In this document: positions 58,646 to 64,000 of the stretch, in pieces
How the letters are laid out: each line of letters opens with the position of its first letter
Numbering within the stretch: the first letter of the stretch is position 1
Source: Leptofilum sp041748655
GTDB lineage: Bacteria > Chloroflexota > Anaerolineae > Promineifilales > Promineifilaceae
Direction of reading: 5' to 3'
NCBI GenBank assembly: GCA_041748655.1
Contig: JBGTCV010000117.1
Location: forward strand, 54,087-118,086
DNA length: 64,000 bases
Made by a program: the position numbers and the translations under genes
Notes under the pieces: model-generated
The model's database searches: none
Seen by the model: only the letters and a program-made list of their open reading frames with translations
Told to the model about the DNA's origin: nothing

Positions 58646-59359
58646 ATGGAAGTACAGTTTGCTGTTGCCAAAATTGGCAAATACGCCACCAGCGAAAGTG
58701 GCGATACCCTGGAGATGATCGAACGGCCGCACGGTGGCCTCTCTTTTGTGCTGGTAGATGGCCAGCGCAGCGGTAAATCGGCCAAGGCGATCAGCAACCT
58801 GGTGGCCCGCAAAGCGATCCAGCTGCTCAGCGAAGGGGTGCGCGACGGAGCGGCCGCCCGTGCCGCCCACGATTACCTCTACACCCAGCGCGGCGGCAAG
58901 GTCAGCGCCACCCTCAACATGCTTTCCGTGGATATGGAAACCAAAACCTTTGTCATCTCGCGCAACAACGATTCGCCCGTCATCGTATACACGGCCAGCG
59001 ACGGGCTTTATTTGCTCGATGAGCCGTCCCGCTGCGTAGGGGTTCACCGCAACACCAAGCCGGTCATTACCGAACTGCCCATCTTGCCCGGCACCATTCT
59101 GATAATCTTCACTGATGGGCTGCGCCATGCGGGCAGCCTGAGCGGCAACAGCAGCTACGATCCCATCGCCGCCACCCAGCGCATGATCTGCGACGAAGGC
59201 ATCACCGAAGCCCGTCCCCTGGCCGATACGCTGCTGGCCGAAGCAAATGCCAAAGATAACGGCCGTCCCCGCGACGATATCAGCGTCCTGGTCGTTTCTG
59301 TACAATCTGGCGCACAAAAAGATGGCGTGCGCCGGATGGATGTCTCTCTACCAATTTGA
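58646..59359 (+). CDS. PP2C/SpoIIE-like serine phosphatase domain protein
   Basis: A 237-residue protein. GDTLEMIERPHGGLSFVLVD with GQRSGKSA is the SpoIIE-type metal site (usually DG(x)G(x)G-like VLVDGxGxG), followed by MLSVDMETKTFVISRNNDSP, TILIIFTDGLRHAGSL and DDISVLVVSV with the last metal Asp. These match SpoIIE/RsbU-type phosphatases that dephosphorylate anti-sigma antagonists. No sensor domain is attached. ATG 58646 is preferred. Confidence 0.75.
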   Translation: MEVQFAVAKIGKYATSESGDTLEMIERPHGGLSFVLVDGQRSGKSAKAISNLVARKAIQLLSEGVRDGAAARAAHDYLYTQRGGKVSATLNMLSVDMETKTFVISRNNDSPVIVYTASDGLYLLDEPSRCVGVHRNTKPVITELPILPGTILIIFTDGLRHAGSLSGNSSYDPIAATQRMICDEGITEARPLADTLLAEANAKDNGRPRDDISVLVVSVQSGAQKDGVRRMDVSLPI

Positions 59360-59382
59360 CTTTTGTTCAAGGATGGTTTTTT

Positions 59383-59462
59383 TTGACGCAAAGACCGCAA
59401 AGTTTTTCAAGTGGCAAAGCATTTCTCTTTATTTCCTTTGTTTCTTTGCGCCTTTGCGTCAA
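59383..59462. repeat. Palindromic repeat, TTGACGCAAAG family
   Basis: TTGACGCAAAGACCGCAAAG and CTTTGCGCCTTTGCGTCAA pair with a TTTCTTTATTTCCTTTG centre. Closely related to 4931-5010 and 39058-39144. Confidence 0.88.
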
Positions 59463-59485
59463 ATTTTTCGATGATTAGGGATTTT

Positions 59486-59866
59486 ATGCCTGATCCGGAC
59501 CCAGTTAACAGGAAGACCCTGCGCGTAGCCGTGGTCGGCCCGTGCTCTTCGGGCAAAAGCACCCTCACCAACGCGCTCAAGGCGGCTGGCTACGAAGCGC
59601 GTCATCCCGCCCAAGAACATTCCTACGTGGCCAACATGTGGCAGCGCATCACCCAGCCCGACGTGCTGGTCTACCTGGACGTGGATTACGCCAACATGCG
59701 TGCCCGCCGTCCCCTGACAGACGGCGGCCCACAGCGGCTGGCCGAGCAGCAGCACCGGCTGCGCCACGCCCGCGAAAACTGCGATTTTTATCTGGATACG
59801 AGTGGGTTGAATGTGGCTGAGGTGGAAACGGCCGTGTTCAACTTCCTCTCTACTTTACATGACTAA
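59486..59866 (+). CDS. P-loop NTPase, small
   Basis: A 126-residue protein with a Walker A GPCSSGKSTLTNALKAAGY near the N-terminus and VLVYLDVDYANMRARRPLTD (Walker B-like acid segment). It resembles nucleoside- or sugar-kinase-type P-loop proteins but lacks the usual length. ATG 59486 or 59474 could be the start. Function unknown. The stop codon lies in the left arm of a hairpin. Confidence 0.7.
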   Translation: MPDPDPVNRKTLRVAVVGPCSSGKSTLTNALKAAGYEARHPAQEHSYVANMWQRITQPDVLVYLDVDYANMRARRPLTDGGPQRLAEQQHRLRHARENCDFYLDTSGLNVAEVETAVFNFLSTLHD

Positions 59867-59921
59867 ACCTCCCGCAGGCTTCACCCAAGAAGTTGGTATT
59901 GAACGGAACCTGCGGGAGGTT
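59866..59921 (+). terminator. Perfect 13-bp stem hairpin
   Basis: AACCTCCCGCAGG (59866-59878) and CCTGCGGGAGGTT (59909-59921) pair perfectly. The stem starts at the last base of the stop codon. There is no T tract after it. Confidence 0.6.
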
Positions 59922-59964
59922 GGGTCTTTAGACACAGCCGCCCCCCCCTGCTACAATCCCGCCC

Positions 59965-61089
59965 ATGATTTATGTAGACATTTCTGCGGCCGTACATGCC
60001 CGCGCCGGTCTGGGACGGTACAGCGAAAAGCTGGCGCAAGAACTGATTGCCGCCCAACCAGAGCGATTTGCCCTTTTTTACAACCAGGGAAAAGACGGCC
60101 GTTTCCCCCCATCACTCCCCACCAACATTCCCCAAAAATCGGTGCAGTGGGGCTACAAGCCATGGCGCATGGCCGTGCTGCTGGGGCAGTACGGCCGCAT
60201 CGGCTTCAACCGGCTGGTGCCCGGCGCCGAGCTGTTCCACAGCACCGAGCATCTACTGCTGCCCCTGCGCGGCGTGCCTACCGTGCTCACCGTACACGAT
60301 CTCATTCCCAAACTGTTCCCCGCCTACCACAAAAAGCTCAACTACTGGTACCTGAACCTGGCCATGCCGCTCTACTGCCGCCGCGCCGACGCCATCGTCG
60401 CCGTTTCGCAGGCAACCCGGCAAGATATCGTCACCCATTTTGGCATCGACCCGGCTAAGATTCACGTTGTGTACGAGGCACCGGCTTCCCATTTTCAACC
60501 TGTGTCCCCGGCCAGGGTAACCCAAATTAAACAGACATACGATTTGCCCGACCGGTACCTTGTTCATCTCAGCACCATCGAGCCGCGTAAAAATCTCAAC
60601 CGCCTGCTCGATGCCCTCAAAACGCTCCGCGCCTTCTTCCCAAACCTCTCCCTCGTCCTGGCTGGGGGCAAGGGTTGGCTCTACGACGATTTTTTCGCCA
60701 AAATTGAAGCCGACGGGTTGCAAAACGCCGTGCAGATGCTGGGCTGGGTGCCGGACGAAGATTTGCCGGCTGTGCTGGCTGGAGCGGCTTTGGGCGTGCA
60801 GCCCAGTTTGTATGAAGGGTTTGGCCTACCCATTTTGGAACAGATGGCCTCCGGGCAGGTGATTGCGGCCAGCAACACTGGCCCTCACCCAGAAATTGGT
60901 GGGGAAGCGGCGGCTTATTTTGATCCAAGGAATGTGGAGGAGATGACGGCCGTAATCCACCGCCTGCTCACCGACAACGAAGAATACACCCACCGCCAGC
61001 AGCTTGGCCTAGCTCAGGTGCAAAAATTCAGCTGGGCACGCGCGGCGCGGGAAACCATTGCGATTTATGACCAATTACTCCAAAAATAG
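59965..61089 (+). CDS. Glycosyltransferase family 4-like protein
   Basis: A 374-residue GT-B fold glycosyltransferase (GT4). GLGRYSEKLAQELI is the N-terminal glycine-rich loop; LVHLSTIEPRKNLNRLLDAL starts the C-terminal half; and the donor-binding E-x7-E motif is ALGVQPSLYEGFGLPILEQM. It probably uses a nucleotide sugar and acts in exopolysaccharide or glycolipid synthesis. The next gene's start overlaps its end. Confidence 0.9.
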   Translation: MIYVDISAAVHARAGLGRYSEKLAQELIAAQPERFALFYNQGKDGRFPPSLPTNIPQKSVQWGYKPWRMAVLLGQYGRIGFNRLVPGAELFHSTEHLLLPLRGVPTVLTVHDLIPKLFPAYHKKLNYWYLNLAMPLYCRRADAIVAVSQATRQDIVTHFGIDPAKIHVVYEAPASHFQPVSPARVTQIKQTYDLPDRYLVHLSTIEPRKNLNRLLDALKTLRAFFPNLSLVLAGGKGWLYDDFFAKIEADGLQNAVQMLGWVPDEDLPAVLAGAALGVQPSLYEGFGLPILEQMASGQVIAASNTGPHPEIGGEAAAYFDPRNVEEMTAVIHRLLTDNEEYTHRQQLGLAQVQKFSWARAARETIAIYDQLLQK

Positions 61090-63646
61090 AAGATTAGGGA
61101 TTAGCGATTGGAGATTAAATGCGTTCAATCTCCAATCGCTAATCTCCAATCTCTCCCTCCTGTTGATTCCCCTTCTGTACATCATCACCCTGGCGCAGTC
61201 GCCGGTGCTGGGTGACCCTAGCGAGTACACTTTTGTGGCCAACATGCTGGGCATTGCCCATCCGCCGGGCTACGCCTTCATCACCCTGCTGGGCAAGCTT
61301 TTCCAGACCATCGTGCCCATTGGCACCATTACCTGGCGGATGCATTTGTTAGCGGCCGTTTCTGCTTCGCTGGCAGCCTGGTTTGTGTTTGGCATCATTC
61401 GCACCATTGCCAGAAAAGTTGAACTTCTGGAAGAAGTTCAACTTTTAGGCACGTTGGCTGCTTTGTTTGGGGCGTTTGGGGTGGGAACGGCCGTTAACCA
61501 CTGGCAGCATGCCAACCACGCCAACCCCCACATCCTCACGGCCACCTTCATGGCCGCCAATTTGTATTTTCTAACCAGATGGTGGGCTGTAGGGGCGAAT
61601 CGCGATTCGCCCCTACTTTACGCCCTCTGCCTCTCCGCCGGGCTGGGCGTGACGCACCACCCACTCACCGTCTTTGGCTTTCCGGCGTATGCGATTTTTA
61701 TTTTGAGCATTTGGCTTAATAAAGAGATTGGAGATTGGAGGGGCGTTCTGCGAACGCAGGAGACTGGGGAAACACGCCTCAATCTCCAATCTCTCATCTC
61801 CAATCTCCTTCGTTTAATTCAGCACAACTGGCAAAGCGCCTTAAAAATGGTCGGCTTTGCCGTGCTGGGGCTGTCCATCTGGCTCTACTACCCCATTCGC
61901 AGCCCGATGGACCCCGGCTTTGGCCCCACTACCATGAACACGTTGAACGGCTTCCTGGATCACGTCCTGGCCCGCGGCCTCAGCGACACCTTGCCCTACG
62001 TCAGCCTGGCCGACCAGCCCAACCGCGCCCGCGTCTTCTGGAGCCTGCTGCGCCTGCAATTTACCTGGCCGGTGATTCTGCTGGCCATTTTCGGCCTGTT
62101 TTTCCCCTTTTTTGACCCAAAATCAACGGTGCGCCGTCCCGTCAGCCTCTACGCCCTTGCTTTCCTGGGCACCTACGCTTTTGTCATCAGCCTGCGGGCG
62201 CAGGACACAATGGCCTACCTGATTGGCCCGTTTTTGATTGTGGGGCTGTTGGCCGGGCTGGGCCTGCTCTGGTTATTGCAAATTTTGGTGCCACTAGAAA
62301 AATCCGCAGATTTCGCAGATTATTGCAGATTTTTTATCTCTCCGCGCCTCCGCGCCTTTGCGTTGATCATTTTCTTCGTCGCCGGGCCGGTTTGGCAGGT
62401 GTGGCAAAACTTCCCCCGCGTCTCCCTGCGAAATTACGATGAAGGGCAGCAGGTGATTGAAGCGGTGGCGCATTGGGCCGACGCGCAAGAACCGGGGGCG
62501 GTGCTGCTGAGCGATTGGGAGCGGATGACGCCGCTCTGGTATGAACGTTATGTCAATGGCAACTGGCCAGAAACGGCCGTTGTCACCCCCCAACTTGTTG
62601 CCGCAGGCACGGCAAACCCGTGGCTGGACGCCATTTTTGCCAATTTGCCCACTGGCCCGGTCTACCTGAGCAACTATCGCCCTGGGCCGCTGGCAGGAAC
62701 TGAGTTTAGGTTACGGCCGTCTGGCCTCTTTTACCAGGTGGTAGAACCGGGCGATCTTTCTGTGCCGCATGGGATGACGTTGGTAACGGCCGCTTCGGCA
62801 GGCTCAGTACAAGCCGCTGCCAACGAGATCGAAGTGGTGGCCTACAAGCTGCCTGAACACCACGTCACCGCAGGCGATTTTGTGCCGCTCACCCTGGCGA
62901 TGCGCGCCCCCAGCGGCACCAGCAACTACTACGTCCCCGTGCTGCACATCGGTGAGCTGCGCTACGAATTCACCACCGACAGCCATCTCATCACCCCCAA
63001 CTGGTGGGCGGGCGAGGTGATCATCGAGCGGTTCGACTTTGCCCTACCGCACAATCTGTCTGCCGGCGTTTACCCGCTGCGGCTCACCCTGAAAAACCTC
63101 AGCCAAAACGAGGAAATCGACCCCGATTTATCGCTGGGTCTGCTGAGCGTCACAGCGCAAGATAGGCCACCAGCCACCGACCATTTGCTGGCCAACTTCC
63201 GGCAGCGGGTCGGGTTGGTTGGGGCAGCGGTTCGGGCAAACGGCACCCGCGCCACCGCCCCCTGGACGCCGGTAGCCATGCTCACCGCCCAGCCGGGCGA
63301 CATCGTCAACGTGACGCTGACGTGGGAAACGCTGGCCAAGGCGGAAGAAAGCTACACTATCTTTGTCCACCTCATCGACGCAGCCAACGTGCCGTACGTC
63401 TTTCTGGATTACACCCCACTGGGCGGCTCCGCCCCGACGCATCTGTGGATTCCTAAATGGCTCCCCGGCCAACGCTTCATCGACCCATACCGCCTGCCCA
63501 TCCCCGCCGACCTGCCGCCCGGCACCTACTACATCGAGGTCGGTCTTTACGAAATGGTCAGCGGCCGTCGCCTGCACATCTCGGATGAGGCGGGGAATTT
63601 GAACGGCGACCGGTACATTTTAGGGTCGATTGAAATAGATGAGTAA
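61067..63646 (+). CDS. DUF2723 family membrane protein (PMT/ArnT-like) with in-frame repeats
   Basis: An approximately 859-residue protein. The N-terminal half holds about ten membrane helices and the DUF2723 signature LGDPSEYTFVANMLGIAHPP followed by GYAFITLLGKLFQ, as in GT-C type glycosyltransferases; the C-terminal 350 residues are beta-rich and extracytoplasmic. It likely transfers a sugar from a lipid carrier. Four stretches between helices are palindromic repeats read in frame: 61414-61446 (KVELLEEVQLL), 61589-61616, 61721-61809 and 62299-62365 (EKSADFADYCRFF). The first 20 codons come from the repeat at 61090-61154. ATG 61067 is chosen; the TTG 61058 is in frame. Confidence 0.8.
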   Translation: MTNYSKNRRLGISDWRLNAFNLQSLISNLSLLLIPLLYIITLAQSPVLGDPSEYTFVANMLGIAHPPGYAFITLLGKLFQTIVPIGTITWRMHLLAAVSASLAAWFVFGIIRTIARKVELLEEVQLLGTLAALFGAFGVGTAVNHWQHANHANPHILTATFMAANLYFLTRWWAVGANRDSPLLYALCLSAGLGVTHHPLTVFGFPAYAIFILSIWLNKEIGDWRGVLRTQETGETRLNLQSLISNLLRLIQHNWQSALKMVGFAVLGLSIWLYYPIRSPMDPGFGPTTMNTLNGFLDHVLARGLSDTLPYVSLADQPNRARVFWSLLRLQFTWPVILLAIFGLFFPFFDPKSTVRRPVSLYALAFLGTYAFVISLRAQDTMAYLIGPFLIVGLLAGLGLLWLLQILVPLEKSADFADYCRFFISPRLRAFALIIFFVAGPVWQVWQNFPRVSLRNYDEGQQVIEAVAHWADAQEPGAVLLSDWERMTPLWYERYVNGNWPETAVVTPQLVAAGTANPWLDAIFANLPTGPVYLSNYRPGPLAGTEFRLRPSGLFYQVVEPGDLSVPHGMTLVTAASAGSVQAAANEIEVVAYKLPEHHVTAGDFVPLTLAMRAPSGTSNYYVPVLHIGELRYEFTTDSHLITPNWWAGEVIIERFDFALPHNLSAGVYPLRLTLKNLSQNEEIDPDLSLGLLSVTAQDRPPATDHLLANFRQRVGLVGAAVRANGTRATAPWTPVAMLTAQPGDIVNVTLTWETLAKAEESYTIFVHLIDAANVPYVFLDYTPLGGSAPTHLWIPKWLPGQRFIDPYRLPIPADLPPGTYYIEVGLYEMVSGRRLHISDEAGNLNGDRYILGSIEIDE
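61090..61154. repeat. Palindromic repeat, AGATTAGGGATTAGCG family, coding
   Basis: GAAGATTAGGGATTAGCGAT and ATCGCTAATCTCCAATCTC are arms. It starts just after the stop codon of the glycosyltransferase and is read as the first codons of the DUF2723 gene. Confidence 0.85.
61414..61446. repeat. In-frame palindrome AAAAGTTGAACTTCT
   Basis: AAAAGTTGAACTTCT and AGAAGTTCAACTTTT flank GGA. It encodes KVELLEEVQLL in the DUF2723 protein, between two membrane helices. Confidence 0.8.
61589..61616. repeat. In-frame perfect palindrome, 28 bases
   Basis: GTAGGGGCGAATCG and its exact mirror CGATTCGCCCCTAC. The same outer GTAGGGGCG/CGCCCCTAC edge appears near 63733-63784. It encodes VGANRDSPL in the DUF2723 protein. 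Confidence 0.9.
61721..61809. repeat. In-frame palindromic repeat, GAGATTGGAGATTGGAGG family
   Basis: AAAGAGATTGGAGATTGGAG and CAATCTCCAATCTCTCATCT mirror each other across an inner GCGTTCTGCGAACGC hairpin. It encodes about 30 residues (EIGDWRGVLRTQETGETRLN) in the DUF2723 protein. Confidence 0.85.
62299..62365. repeat. In-frame repeat, AAAATCCGCAGATTTCGCAG family
   Basis: AAAATCCGCAGATTTCGCAG followed by ATTATTGCAGATTTTTTATC and a CGCGCCTCCGCGCCTTTGCG end. Read as EKSADFADYCRFFISPRLRA in a loop of the DUF2723 protein. Confidence 0.7.
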
Positions 63647-63694
63647 TTGCGCCTTATCTGCCAGATTACTGAAAAATGCGCAAGAAATAATCCA

Positions 63695-64000
63695 GGTTCT
63701 TTAAGAATTCAGGGGGTTGACACCATTTGTCGGGGCGACCCTGATGATCGCCCTCGACTGGGCGGGCATAAGACCCGCCCCTACATTAGGTCAAAATCTG
63801 TGTCCATCTGTGCTCATCTGTGTCCTATTTTTCTTTCTCCGGCAGGCTGCTAGATTCGCAAATAAGGTTCTCTGAGGAATTCTGTGGTCAACCGCAGACC
63901 CACAGAATTCTCGCTCTGAAATGAGCAAAAGATGGCAAGCCAAAAGCAAGGCGCTTGATTAGCCGAATCTTGTTGTTCATTCCTTCAACAAAACCGCTGG
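63695..64000. mobile_element. End of an ISL3-family insertion sequence
   Basis: The terminal sequence GGTTCTTTAAGAATTCAGGG (63695) followed by GGTTGACA is the inverted-repeat end; it matches the MITE right end at 43109 at 25 of 28 positions. A transposase C-terminus on the minus strand begins beyond the window and ends at 63888. Between lie sequences of the GTAGGGGCG repeat. The full element continues past the right edge. Confidence 0.7.
63888..64000 (-). CDS. ISL3 family transposase, C-terminal 36 residues
   Basis: The minus strand encodes SGFVEGMNNKIRLIKRLAFG followed by LPSFAHFRARILWVCG and a stop. The pattern G-x-N-N-K-I-R-x-I-K-R-x-A-x-G-F/L-x-x-F is the C-terminal signature of ISL3-family DDE transposases, which cut and paste their own element. 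The gene is cut by the window edge. Its end stands about 190 bases inside the terminal repeat. Confidence 0.82.
   Translation of the reverse strand, partial: SGFVEGMNNKIRLIKRLAFGLPSFAHFRARILWVCG

Larger units (their letters stand above)
98..62720. repeat. Dispersed palindrome ACGGCCGT, about 119 copies
   Basis: By hand count about 119 ACGGCCGT sites lie across the window (first 98-105, last 62713-62720), about one per 540 bp; random expectation at the window composition is one or two. Many extend to AACGGCCGTT or GAAACGGCCGTTTCC. Most are in genes, frequently read as Thr-Ala-Val, or as Asn-Gly-Arg or Arg-Pro in other frames. Some genes have none (asnS, DUF4230, the ABC ATPase at 28525). Confidence 0.9.

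Noticed and set aside
1..64000. tRNA, rRNA or other structured RNA genes
   Set aside because: No cloverleaf or rRNA-like stretch was recognised in the gaps, which are mostly palindromic repeats.
1..64000. Prophage, integrase with att sites, or replication origin
   Set aside because: No phage structural gene, integrase, dnaA box cluster or att-like duplication was found.

Overview
The window looks like a chromosomal segment of a bacterium of the phylum Chloroflexota (Anaerolineae-like); this is inference. Supporting signs are a moderately high GC content, a cofD gene for the F420 pathway, a bacterial translin-family protein, many ABC-2 transporter, MoxR, DUF58 and BatA-type genes, and secreted proteins ending in a YLPLV-like tail. 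No rRNA or tRNA gene, CRISPR array, prophage or replication origin is visible. About 60 protein genes are supported. Many of the spaces between them are filled by short palindromic repeats.

Layout. 0-10 kb: end of a lipid-kinase-like gene, a helicase-associated-domain protein, a dipeptide epimerase, a galactokinase-like protein lacking catalytic residues, YozE-like, ComM/YifB, an SDR epimerase, a YwqG-like protein and a methyltransferase. 10-17 kb: a TetR regulator with its own promoter/operator, a DinB-like enzyme, a di-haem cytochrome c, then an ECF sigma factor, putative anti-sigma factor, zinc-ribbon protein and ABC exporter. 17-25.5 kb: Nudix-like protein, flippase-like membrane protein, asnS, cofD, M20 hydrolase, translin, a single-domain flavoprotein and DUF4230. 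25.5-41 kb: a large locus with a secreted/membrane 816-residue protein, an ABC ATPase, two ABC permeases, a coiled-coil Gly/Gln/Ser-rich membrane protein, MoxR, DUF58, CarD-like, S1 protein and a BatA-type VWA protein. 41-46 kb: NudC, a metallophosphoesterase and dTDP-glucose dehydratase. 46-53.5 kb: secreted redox region with two PQQ-type sugar dehydrogenases around a frameshifted esterase, then a minus-strand operon of thioredoxin-like lipoprotein, Rieske protein and copper-amine-oxidase-like protein. 53.8-64 kb: a GAF/PAS adenylate cyclase, hicAB, two GNAT acetyltransferases, DUF3052, a SpoIIE-like phosphatase, a P-loop protein, a glycosyltransferase, a DUF2723 membrane protein, and the end of an ISL3-type insertion sequence.

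Four observations stand out. (1) The thioredoxin-like gene at 52849-53457 (minus) has an in-frame UGA exactly where the first cysteine of its CxxC site should be. It is followed at the expected distance by a perfect hairpin with a GGU loop, so it is probably a selenoprotein read through with selenocysteine. (2) The palindrome ACGGCCGT occurs about 119 times by hand count (roughly one per 540 bp, when one or two are expected by chance). It resembles the HIP1 palindrome of cyanobacteria, or possibly an uptake or methylation signal. (3) Palindromic repeat families fill most gaps and have also inserted in frame into at least two genes, most strikingly the DUF2723 gene. (4) Two approximately 100-bp MITE-like elements and one remnant share terminal sequences with the ISL3-type element at the right edge.
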